Shown piece after piece: positions 9,088 to 15,930 of a stretch of DNA of 27,783 nt (its first letter is position 1; each line of letters starts with the position of its first letter). The stretch lies in contig JAGBPB010000105.1 of the NCBI GenBank assembly GCA_017633615.1, forward strand, positions 1 through 27,783. The letters run 5' to 3'. Source of the DNA: Bacteroidaceae bacterium (GTDB lineage: Bacteria; Bacteroidota; Bacteroidia; Bacteroidales; Bacteroidaceae). A program made the position numbers and the translations under genes. Under the pieces are notes generated by a model that was not told the origin of the DNA, searched no databases, and saw only the letters and a program-made list of their open reading frames with translations.

Positions 9088-9213
9088 TCACATTGTCCGG
9101 CTGGAAGAACAACAGCAATTATTCAGAACCTGATTATTATTCAGGTTCCAATTATTATTCTGCTTGTCATTCATCTGATTAGACAGACAGTTATATGTAA
9201 CTTTTCCTTCCAT
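9088..9213 (-). CDS. Asn/Gln-rich leader peptide controlling pyrG (41 aa)
   Basis: The ATG at 9213-9211 opens a 41-codon frame ending in TGA at 9090-9088. It has twelve Asn and three Gln; residues 18-32 read QNNNWNLNNNQVLNN, followed by three Cys and three Ser codons. The frame begins about 20 nt after a consensus promoter and ends 27 nt before an intrinsic terminator preceding pyrG. It shares with the glnB leader the 17-nt core GAATAATAATCAGGTTC and the terminator stem, so the two leaders appear related. Codons 37-39 contain CCAGCC, which pairs perfectly with GGCUGG in the terminator's 5' arm. CTP synthase consumes glutamine, so a sensor of amide amino-acid supply makes sense. Confidence 0.82.
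   Translation of the reverse strand: MEGKVTYNCLSNQMNDKQNNNWNLNNNQVLNNCCCSSSRTM
9099..9104 (-). promoter_or_regulatory. Candidate antiterminator segment of the pyrG leader
   Basis: CCAGCC at the end of the leader peptide (codons 37-39) is the exact complement of GGCUGG in the 5' arm of the terminator. The pairing is only 6 bp, but all G-C apart from one A-U. It would be free when a ribosome stalls in codons 19-32 and covered when translation reaches the stop codon. Confidence 0.6.
9126..9148 (-). repeat. Conserved hairpin inside the Asn/Gln codons (pyrG copy)
   Basis: GAACCTGA, the loop ATAATAA and TCAGGTTC form a perfect 8-bp stem on the minus strand. Its counterpart with one mismatch lies in the glnB leader at 2738-2760. 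Confidence 0.65.
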
Positions 9214-9232
9214 TATTGTTTCAAACTGTCGG

Positions 9233-9262
9233 CAAAATTACAGATTTAATTTCAAAATGCAA
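9233..9262 (-). promoter_or_regulatory. Promoter of the pyrG leader
   Basis: On the minus strand TTG (9262-9260), a 19-nt spacer and TAATTTTG (9240-9233) match the Bacteroidetes promoter closely. The leader-peptide ATG is 19 nt downstream of the -7 element. The promoter fits in the gap after the GH27 stop codon, so pyrG is its own transcription unit. Confidence 0.75.
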
Positions 9263-9270
9263 TAATAATG

Positions 9271-10500
9271 TCATTTTTTATTCGGAATCAGGCGATACAT
9301 TGCCACATCATGACCAGGTACGGTAACCTTAAGATTCTTCTTGGTATTGCCTACCTTAGCTTTCTTGGCATTGGCTTCCCACAGATTTTCAATATTGTAG
9401 GTAATGGCATCAAATTGGGTTGAAAGGCCCGACACCTCTTCATCGGTCAAGTTGTAGTCCTGCCAGTTGATATTGCACTCCACAGGCTCGGTTGAACGGT
9501 TAAGCAGGCAGAATGCCCAGTCACCACCTTCCAGAGGCTTGAACCAGTACTCAATCTCGTTTTCTGTCTTGTAGCGCAGTCCCTGCACGCCCAGTTTGTC
9601 CTGATCAATGGCTATCACCTTCTTGTTCAGGATTATGGCGCGGGTCTCATCAGTCATCTTTGACAGGTCGTTGCCCAGAATGAGCGGAGCAGCCATCATG
9701 CACCACATCGTGAAGTGTGCACGGTCCTCATTTACGCTCATACCGTTACCCACCTCAAGCATATCGGGATCATTCCAATGTCCTGGGCCGGCATATTTGC
9801 GCAAGGGAGCGTTCTGGTCAATGATGCTCAGAACCGTCTGTCCCCAGCCGCGCTGACGCGGGTTACCTGCAAAACGGGCTGTTATATCACCTGTGGTGCG
9901 CCAAGAGTGTCCTACATTCTCAGCCCATTCCCAAGGTTTGTTGCTACCCCACTCGCACATGCTGAACAATATTGGGCGGCCGGCGGCACGCAAAGCGTCA
10001 CGCATCAGCGTATAGGCACCACGCGGGTTGATATTTTCAGTTGCACACCAGTCATACTTAAGGTAGTCTATTCCCCAGCGGGCATACTGCAGGGCATCCT
10101 GATACTCATGGCCAAAGCTTCCGGTACGGCCCGCGCAGGTCTTGCGGCCTGCATCCGAGTATATTCCCAGCTTCATGCCCTTGGAGTGAACGTAATCGGC
10201 CAGAGCCTCTATCCCTGACGGGAAAGTCTTGGGATCAGGCTGTACAAAGCCGTCGGCATCACGCTCGCCGTGCCAGCAGTCATCCATATTAAGATAGATG
10301 TATCCGGCATCTACCAGACCTTCGGCCACCATAGCATCGGCCTGCTCGCGGATTAATTTCTCACTGATGTTCTGACCGAACTTGTTCCAGCTGTTCCAAC
10401 CCATCTGAGGAGTATCGGCCAGACCTTCCCATTTCTGCGCTGCGCTCCAACCCGGAACCAGCATTGCTGCCACCAGCAGCATTCCTGTAAGTTTTCTCAT
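9271..10500 (-). CDS. GH27 alpha-galactosidase-type glycoside hydrolase
   Basis: This 409-residue secreted enzyme starts at the ATG at 10500, which gives the signal peptide MRKLTGMLLVAAMLVPGWSA; the frame extends 18 codons upstream but that would bury the signal and overlap the promoter. GH27 motifs are clear: PQMGWNSWN near the N-terminus, nucleophile D150 in YLKYDWC, and acid/base D205 in SWRTTGDI, with GHWNDPDMLEVG after it. The C-terminal part is the usual small beta-sandwich (melibiase C). The family retains anomeric configuration and releases terminal alpha-galactose; a beta-L-arabinopyranosidase activity also occurs in GH27 and cannot be excluded. It has its own promoter 25 nt upstream and lies just after the GH43-like gene, so the two may act on the same side-chain-rich glycan. 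Confidence 0.93.
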   Translation of the reverse strand: MRKLTGMLLVAAMLVPGWSAAQKWEGLADTPQMGWNSWNKFGQNISEKLIREQADAMVAEGLVDAGYIYLNMDDCWHGERDADGFVQPDPKTFPSGIEALADYVHSKGMKLGIYSDAGRKTCAGRTGSFGHEYQDALQYARWGIDYLKYDWCATENINPRGAYTLMRDALRAAGRPILFSMCEWGSNKPWEWAENVGHSWRTTGDITARFAGNPRQRGWGQTVLSIIDQNAPLRKYAGPGHWNDPDMLEVGNGMSVNEDRAHFTMWCMMAAPLILGNDLSKMTDETRAIILNKKVIAIDQDKLGVQGLRYKTENEIEYWFKPLEGGDWAFCLLNRSTEPVECNINWQDYNLTDEEVSGLSTQFDAITYNIENLWEANAKKAKVGNTKKNLKVTVPGHDVAMYRLIPNKK

Positions 10501-10524
10501 ATTATTTGTAAATAGTAATTGGCG

Positions 10525-10554
10525 CAAATATAAATTTAAATTGACACTTTCCAA
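10525..10554 (-). promoter_or_regulatory. Promoter of the GH27 gene
   Basis: On the minus strand TTG (10554-10552), a 19-nt spacer and TATATTTG (10532-10525) match the Bacteroidetes consensus, 25 nt upstream of the ATG at 10500. It supports that start choice and separate expression from the GH43-like gene upstream. Confidence 0.75.
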
Positions 10555-10585
10555 TCTTGATAAGCTTTAGTAGTTAATAAATGCG

Positions 10586-12724
10586 TCAATTTACTACATA
10601 TATCCGGATGCGGGCTTTCTCGCGGCCGGGAATGACCTCCATCTGGAGGGTACCGGTGGTCTTGGTGCCCTCACCCAGCAGCGTCAGCTTAGCAGTAACG
10701 GTAGGCTTGGGATTGGCTGCTGTTGATATGACATCGGCCTCAGAGAGTTGTCCTGACCACAGAACAGGACCGTAAGAGTGGCTCAGAGTCCAGGTTCCGG
10801 CATCAATATCATCAAACCAGTACTCATTTACGTTCTCCTTTAGCATGATGTACCTGGTACCTGCGCCCTGGGCATAACCGGCACTGCCGCCAGCTGCGCG
10901 CTTGGCAATCTGGAGCTCTGCACCCAGGCCGATGGTCTCACGCGGGTTCTCCTTGTAGAGAGGCAGTCCGCTTGACAGGGCCTCAACCTCAAAGTAATAG
11001 TTAGGAGCAGTATTCAGGGAGTGCATGTATAGCTCATTCTTGCCATAAACTATGTAGCTGTTATACAGTTTCTTCTTTTCAATACCGTAACGTACCACAT
11101 AGCCGTCAGCGCCTGCCACAGGTTCCCAGATGACGTTGGCCTCACGACGGTCCTCAGGATTGCGCACAGCCATGAACTTCTTGACCTTCTGGGTCTTCAT
11201 CTGCGGAGTGGTACCGAACACGCGCAGGTCCTTGATTGAGAACTTGGCGCCGTCATAAGTAGCTACGTTCACAACCTTCACGTAACGTGCATCGACCGGG
11301 TTCTCCAGCTCAACGTACTCATGTTTGAGCTCCATCTTGTTCTGGGGCTTGCTTATGATCTTGGTCCAGTTTGCGTTATCATCCGATACAAACACCTCAT
11401 AGCACTGATAGAGCTGCTCTGCCTGAGCCTGCTGCGGTCTGACACCGCCCATGCCGCCCATCATGCCGCCGAATCCGCCCATACCGCCACCTGAACGTGC
11501 TGCGCCAATGTGGTCCCAGTTAAGCTGTATGGCCCGGATGGTAGCCTTGCCACCCAGATCAACGGTAAAGAACTCACCGGCATCACCTGTAGCGGCCACC
11601 CAGCAGGTCTTGAAATCCTCATCAAGAGCCTGACTTGGAGCGTAGTTCTCAAAGGTTGAGGATACTATAGCTTTCTTATTGACTGACAGGAGTTTCCAGT
11701 CAACATAGTTGTCTACTCCCCCAACCTTGCGCTCATCAGGATAGTACTGCGGATAGTCACCAAGTGATGTGTTTGAGTACATGACGCCCTGCTTATCGAC
11801 AGCTGTGGGATAGATGGCCAGCTCTGATCCGCGGCCGCCCTCACCGTACTGTGCAGGAATCATGCAGATGGTCCACAGGTTACCTTTCTTGTCATGGAAG
11901 GTGCTTCCGTGACCGGCACCTACCTGGAATCCGCTGGTCTTGAAGGTAAGCGGGTTGTGCTCACTGTAGGTGAACGGGCCCATGGGGCTGTCTGACACAT
12001 AGATACCATGTGAATATGATATGAACTCAAGGCCTATGGCGGCATACTGCAGATAGTACTTGCCGTTATGCTTGATCATATAGGGGCCCTCTATCCAGGG
12101 AAGTTCCTCGGGGCCGTAATCACGACGTCCGTTGAATATGGAGTAGATTACATCCTCAGGCTTGCGCACCTCAAATCCGTGGTTCCTGATATCGCTCCAT
12201 AACAGCGGCGTGGGCTCACCTATCTCCTTGAAGGTGGTCTTGTCAAGCTCCACAACCTGGAACGGCATTATCTGCGACCAGCCAAAATACATGTACAGAC
12301 GGCCGTCATCATCGACAAACATATTGGCATCACCGTAACGGTCACTTGAGAGTTCACCTATCTTTTCCCACTGGCCTTTATAGGGGTCTATGGCACGATA
12401 GACGTTGCGGTTGTTCATGGAGCAGCCAATCAGCTTGCCGTCCATCTCAACGACCGATACCACTCCGGCGGGGTAACCCGGAGCATCCACGTATGTCCAG
12501 TTACGGAAATCAGGTGAATACCAGTATCCGCGTCTATGGGATACGAAGAGGAAATAATTGTCCTCAAAAATAATGACCACGGGCTCACCGCCGCGTACGG
12601 CGCGTTCATTGCCCACAACAACGTCAAGCGGATTGGCAAAGGTATGCCTGGTCTCAGCAAAAGCAGCGGCACTTACCAACAGTGTGGCAACGGCCACGAG
12701 AGTCCTTCTAAGCGACTTTCTCAT
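10586..12724 (-). CDS. GH43-like glycoside hydrolase with F5/8-type C and fibronectin-III-like domains
   Basis: This 712-residue secreted protein has a signal peptide of about 23 residues (AAAFA). The N-terminal five-bladed propeller (about 28-330) shows GH43 features: D in GDANMFVDDDGRLYMYFG (pKa modulator) and E in WIEGPYMIKHNGKYYL (general acid). The usual base, an Asp in the first-blade DP motif, appears as E47 in GGEPVVIIFEDNYFLF, so activity or mechanism may differ. After it come an F5/8-type C (CBM32-like) sandwich (about 360-510) and a fibronectin-III-like domain (about 515-620). Inside the F5/8 domain a run of Gly, Met and Phe followed by Gln/Ala residues (about residues 409-437) looks like an insertion. 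Likely substrates are arabinose- or xylose-containing side chains or galactans. Its closeness to GH27 suggests joint use. Confidence 0.85.
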   Translation of the reverse strand: MRKSLRRTLVAVATLLVSAAAFAETRHTFANPLDVVVGNERAVRGGEPVVIIFEDNYFLFVSHRRGYWYSPDFRNWTYVDAPGYPAGVVSVVEMDGKLIGCSMNNRNVYRAIDPYKGQWEKIGELSSDRYGDANMFVDDDGRLYMYFGWSQIMPFQVVELDKTTFKEIGEPTPLLWSDIRNHGFEVRKPEDVIYSIFNGRRDYGPEELPWIEGPYMIKHNGKYYLQYAAIGLEFISYSHGIYVSDSPMGPFTYSEHNPLTFKTSGFQVGAGHGSTFHDKKGNLWTICMIPAQYGEGGRGSELAIYPTAVDKQGVMYSNTSLGDYPQYYPDERKVGGVDNYVDWKLLSVNKKAIVSSTFENYAPSQALDEDFKTCWVAATGDAGEFFTVDLGGKATIRAIQLNWDHIGAARSGGGMGGFGGMMGGMGGVRPQQAQAEQLYQCYEVFVSDDNANWTKIISKPQNKMELKHEYVELENPVDARYVKVVNVATYDGAKFSIKDLRVFGTTPQMKTQKVKKFMAVRNPEDRREANVIWEPVAGADGYVVRYGIEKKKLYNSYIVYGKNELYMHSLNTAPNYYFEVEALSSGLPLYKENPRETIGLGAELQIAKRAAGGSAGYAQGAGTRYIMLKENVNEYWFDDIDAGTWTLSHSYGPVLWSGQLSEADVISTAANPKPTVTAKLTLLGEGTKTTGTLQMEVIPGREKARIRIYVVN

Positions 12725-12756
12725 ATCTATAAGGTTTTTAGGTTAGTTTCTATCCA

Positions 12757-12764
12757 CAAACATA
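12757..12764 (-). promoter_or_regulatory. Possible -7 element of the GH43-like gene
   Basis: The minus strand reads TATGTTTG, matching TAnnTTTG, 32 nt upstream of the start. No matching -33 element is visible. Confidence 0.5.
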
Positions 12765-12866
12765 TATAAAAATCCTCACTTTATGGAGCGGGAACGGAAA
12801 AGTATCGGAAAAAATTGCCACCTTTACGGGGTTAATAGGAACGTTCAATTTAATATTATTACGATA

Positions 12867-13550
12867 ATGAAGAGTTCAAGTAACTTCTGGGGATTGCTGG
12901 CACTGGGTGTCTGCATTATCCTGTCTGTGAACAAATTCACAGGAACAAAGCGCGTTGTAAACGTAAAAGGTCTTGCCACACAGGAGGTTATGGCTGACCA
13001 TGTAATCTGGCCATTAGTCATTCAGGATGTTGACAATGACCTTATCAAGCTCTACTCATCAATGGACAACAAGAGCAAGGAGATAGTCAAGTTCCTTAAG
13101 GAGGGCGGCATTAAAGATGCAGAGATAAGCACCACAGCACCAACCGTTTATGACCGTACCGCAAACCGTTACTCAAATGAGTACATAGCCAACCGCTACC
13201 AGATGCAGCAGGTTGTTACCGTAAGCTCTGACAATGTTGACCTGGTACGCCAGCTCATCCTGAAGCAGGGTGAACTGCTCAAGAAGGGCATCGCCATAAG
13301 CGGCAGCGACTATGAGCACCAGGTACAGTATGACTTCAACGGACTGAATGAACTCAAGCCGCAGATGGTTGAGGTAGCTACACGTAACGCACGTGAGGTG
13401 GCCCAGAAGTTTGCCGATGACTCAGGTTCCAAGCTGGGCAAGATACAGACCGCATCACAGGGCCAGTTCTCAATCTATGACCGCGATAGCAACACCCCGT
13501 GGATTAAGAACGTAAGAGTGGTTACATCAGTAACTTACTATCTGAAATAA
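12867..13550 (+). CDS. SIMPL-domain (DUF541) membrane-anchored protein
   Basis: This 227-residue protein has an N-terminal hydrophobic segment (about residues 8-22) that likely anchors it, followed by a SIMPL/DUF541 domain with repeated beta-alpha elements (VNVKGLATQEVMADHVIWPLVI; a conserved IKDAEISTTAPTVYDRT stretch; a YDFNGLNELKPQMVEVATRNAREVAQKFA helix). The ATG at 12867 is chosen because it places the hydrophobic segment at the N-terminus; the frame is open from 12783 but that extension is charged and unlike the family. Family members are envelope or periplasmic proteins of poorly known function. It is first in a tight operon: rsmG begins 9 nt after its stop. Confidence 0.85.
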   Translation: MKSSSNFWGLLALGVCIILSVNKFTGTKRVVNVKGLATQEVMADHVIWPLVIQDVDNDLIKLYSSMDNKSKEIVKFLKEGGIKDAEISTTAPTVYDRTANRYSNEYIANRYQMQQVVTVSSDNVDLVRQLILKQGELLKKGIAISGSDYEHQVQYDFNGLNELKPQMVEVATRNAREVAQKFADDSGSKLGKIQTASQGQFSIYDRDSNTPWIKNVRVVTSVTYYLK

Positions 13551-13559
13551 TCCGCACGG

Positions 13560-14183
13560 ATGGATCTGATAAGGAAATATTTCCCTGACCTGACGAGCCT
13601 TCAGTATGAACAACTGGAGGCTCTCGGTCCGCTTTATACAGACTGGAACAGCAAGATAAACGTCATATCACGCAAGGATATAGACAATCTGTATGAGCAC
13701 CACATCCTGCACTCGCTGGCCATTGCCAAGGTGATAAAGTTTGCCCCCGGCACCCGTCTGGCCGATGTGGGTACGGGCGGAGGACTGCCCGGCATACCGC
13801 TGGCCATACTGTTCCCTGAGTGCAGTTTTACGCTGATAGACAGCATCGGCAAGAAAGTGCGTGTGGCGCAGGACATTGCCGCTCAGATAGGCCTTAAGAA
13901 CGTTATCTGCCGCCACGAGCGCGCTGAGGAGGATAAGGACAAGTATGAATTCATTCTATCACGCGGCGTGATGCCCCTGCCTGACCTCTGTGCTGTTGCA
14001 GGCCGTATGCTTGACCGCAAAACCCAGCGCAATGCCTACCCCAACGGCGTCATCTGCCTCAAGGGCGGTGACCTGAGCGCCGAGATTGGAAAGTTCCGTA
14101 AAGTGGCAGAGGTCACAGAGATAAGCCGTTATTTGGGTGAGGAGTTCTTCAAGGACAAGAAAACCGTTTACGTGCAGATATGA
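13560..14183 (+). CDS. rsmG: 16S rRNA (guanine-527-N7)-methyltransferase RsmG
   Basis: This 207-residue cytosolic enzyme methylates G527 of 16S rRNA with S-adenosylmethionine. The Rossmann motif DVGTGGGLPGIPLAILFP starts at about residue 69, followed by LIDSIGKKVRVAQDIA, and the N-terminal KINVISRKD and LYEHHILHSLA stretches are typical of RsmG (GidB). Length is normal. Its stop overlaps the start of the next gene in ATGA, which indicates translational coupling. Loss of rsmG gives low-level streptomycin resistance in other bacteria. Confidence 0.96.
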   Translation: MDLIRKYFPDLTSLQYEQLEALGPLYTDWNSKINVISRKDIDNLYEHHILHSLAIAKVIKFAPGTRLADVGTGGGLPGIPLAILFPECSFTLIDSIGKKVRVAQDIAAQIGLKNVICRHERAEEDKDKYEFILSRGVMPLPDLCAVAGRMLDRKTQRNAYPNGVICLKGGDLSAEIGKFRKVAEVTEISRYLGEEFFKDKKTVYVQI

Positions 14184-14815
14184 TGCAGGTCAAATGCTTT
14201 GAATTCAACTTTCTGCCCGTAAATACCTATGTAATATGGGATGAGACAAAAGAGGCCGCTGTCATAGACCCCGGCTGCTTCTATCCGGGTGAAATAGATA
14301 CGCTTACTCAGTTCATCAAGGATAACGGTTTGAACATAAAGCTGTTATTGAACACGCATCTGCATTTTGACCACGTATTCGGCAACACTTTTATTGAAGA
14401 GACGTATGGAGTTAAGGCCCGCGCCAATGATTTGGATATGCCCTGGATCAGCACTATGGGTGCACGTATGGCCGTATTCGGCATCAATTATGAGGGGCAC
14501 GTAAACCCCATCGAACCTGATAACGTGCTTAATGAGGGAGATACTGTTTCGTTTGGTAACACCACACTGCATGTGCTCCACATACCTGGCCACTCTCCGG
14601 GCAGCCTGGTGTTCTGGAACAAGGAGCAGCAGTGTGTATTTACGGGCGATGTCATTTTCCAGGGCAGCTACGGCCGCACTGATTTCCCTGACGGCAACTA
14701 CGAGGCCCTGATGACAGGCATACGCACCAAGCTGCTTACTATGCCTGATGACACTATAGTCTATCCCGGACACGGACCGGCCACCACAATCAAACACGAA
14801 AGACTCTATTACTGA
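14180..14815 (+). CDS. Metallo-beta-lactamase-fold hydrolase (glyoxalase II-like)
   Basis: This 211-residue cytosolic protein has the metal-binding motif H60-L-H62-F-D64-H65 in NTHLHFDH. Further ligands appear in PGHSPGSLVFW, in the GDVIFQGSYGRTDFP stretch and in YPGHGPATTIKHE near the end. This is the small GloB-like subgroup often annotated as hydroxyacylglutathione hydrolase or MBL-fold metallohydrolase. It lacks the C-terminal substrate domain of true glyoxalase II, so the substrate is uncertain. There are two adjacent ATG codons (14180 and 14183); either gives the same protein give or take one Met. It overlaps rsmG by 4 nt and is followed after 2 nt by the DUF1573 gene. Confidence 0.9.
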   Translation: MMQVKCFEFNFLPVNTYVIWDETKEAAVIDPGCFYPGEIDTLTQFIKDNGLNIKLLLNTHLHFDHVFGNTFIEETYGVKARANDLDMPWISTMGARMAVFGINYEGHVNPIEPDNVLNEGDTVSFGNTTLHVLHIPGHSPGSLVFWNKEQQCVFTGDVIFQGSYGRTDFPDGNYEALMTGIRTKLLTMPDDTIVYPGHGPATTIKHERLYY

Positions 14816-14817
14816 CC

Positions 14818-15900
14818 ATGAGAGTTAAATCACTAATAACCTTACTGTTATCACTCACATTCGGAGTTGCTGCCGCTCAGGATGAGCTCAACTCCGCAAT
14901 GATATTTGAGACCTATGAGTGGGACTTTGGACAGATAAATGAAGCTGACGGCGTAGTTCAACACACCTTCCGTTTCATGAACGTATCAAACAACCCCATC
15001 CAGATAGACAACGTAGCCACCAGCTGCGGCTGCACCACAGTGCTCTATTCCACCCAGCCCATTGCAGGCGGTGACTATGGTGAGCTTACCGTTGCCTTTG
15101 ACCCCGCACGCACTGAGGGCAAGGTGCTGCGTGAGGTTGAGGTGTTCACCAAGGACCGCCGCAACTACGCCAGCCTCATGATTACGGCCGATGTCAACCC
15201 CATACCCATGGGACTGGAGCAGATCTACCCTCACCTGCTGGCCGGCACTGTCAAGACCAACGCCAAGCGCTGCAACTTTGGTTACGTTACGCAGGGTGAA
15301 TCAGTTACCAAGGTGGTCAGGATAGCCAATGTGGGCGATAAGGCCTCAAAGCTGTCAGTTATCACTACCGGTAAACGTTACGGAATGAGCGTGGATTGCC
15401 CTGAAAGCATTGCACCTCAGGAGGTGGTAAGCATACACATTACATATGATGTTCCCAAGGGTAAAAACTACTTCGGAATGGCTCGTGACACCGTTTGGTT
15501 GGTGGTTGACGGCGCGAAGAGCCAGGAGCCGATCGTCATAAATGCCATTCGCATTGAAAAGTTCACTCAAAACGACAGCAAACCCAAGCCGGTACTGCGC
15601 GTAGAGCCAGCTTACGTAGAGTTTGGCGAGAAAGCTCCCGGTAAGATTTACAAGAAGACAATCACTATAGGCAACACCGGTAATACGGACCTGATATTCC
15701 GAAACGTTGAGCCTATGGAGGGTACAGCCATCAGCATAGAAAGCGGTCAGGTAATCAAGCCAGGCAAGGAGATGAAAGTCACGGTTGCAATCACCAACTC
15801 CAACGTTCCGCACATGTCCACCCTTGGCTCAATCAACCTCACCACTAACGACCCCACACGCCCCTTCCGTGAACTCCGCCTCCAAATAGATACAAAATGA
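14818..15900 (+). CDS. DUF1573-domain secreted protein
   Basis: This 360-residue exported protein has a Sec signal (cleavage after GVAAAQ, about residue 21). Three successive Ig-like modules follow: the first (about 25-125) has the DUF1573 hallmark FRFMNVSNNPIQI...SCGCTT; the second (about 135-235) and third (about 255-355, KTITIGNTGNTDLIFRNV) are ASPM/SPD-2/Hydin-like repeats. The family is abundant in Bacteroidetes and its function is not established. It is last in the SIMPL-rsmG-MBL operon, 2 nt after the previous stop. Its TGA stop forms the first bases of a 33-bp palindrome. Confidence 0.88.
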   Translation: MRVKSLITLLLSLTFGVAAAQDELNSAMIFETYEWDFGQINEADGVVQHTFRFMNVSNNPIQIDNVATSCGCTTVLYSTQPIAGGDYGELTVAFDPARTEGKVLREVEVFTKDRRNYASLMITADVNPIPMGLEQIYPHLLAGTVKTNAKRCNFGYVTQGESVTKVVRIANVGDKASKLSVITTGKRYGMSVDCPESIAPQEVVSIHITYDVPKGKNYFGMARDTVWLVVDGAKSQEPIVINAIRIEKFTQNDSKPKPVLRVEPAYVEFGEKAPGKIYKKTITIGNTGNTDLIFRNVEPMEGTAISIESGQVIKPGKEMKVTVAITNSNVPHMSTLGSINLTTNDPTRPFRELRLQIDTK

Positions 15901-15930
15901 TGCAAAAGGGGACAGTCCCCAATTGCATCA
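15898..15930. repeat. REP-like palindrome between convergent genes, containing both stop codons
   Basis: TGATGCAA (15898-15905) pairs with TTGCATCA (15923-15930), and inside them GGGGAC (15908-15913) pairs with GTCCCC (15915-15920) around a single A, with an AA/AA internal loop. Its first three bases are the stop of the plus-strand DUF1573 gene, and its last three are the stop of the minus-strand DUF1593 gene. GGGGACNGTCCCC palindromes resemble REP sequences linked to Y1 (TnpA_REP/RAYT) transposases. It could act as a bidirectional terminator, though there is no T tract. Confidence 0.7.

Noticed and set aside
9032..9262. CTP-sensitive reiterative-transcription control of pyrG as in Bacillus
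   Set aside because: No GGGC-type initiation sequence near the predicted start; the leader has a translated frame instead.
12783..12866. Upstream extension of the SIMPL gene from the ATG at 12783
   Set aside because: The extra 28 residues are charged and would place the membrane anchor internally; the ATG at 12867 gives the normal form.
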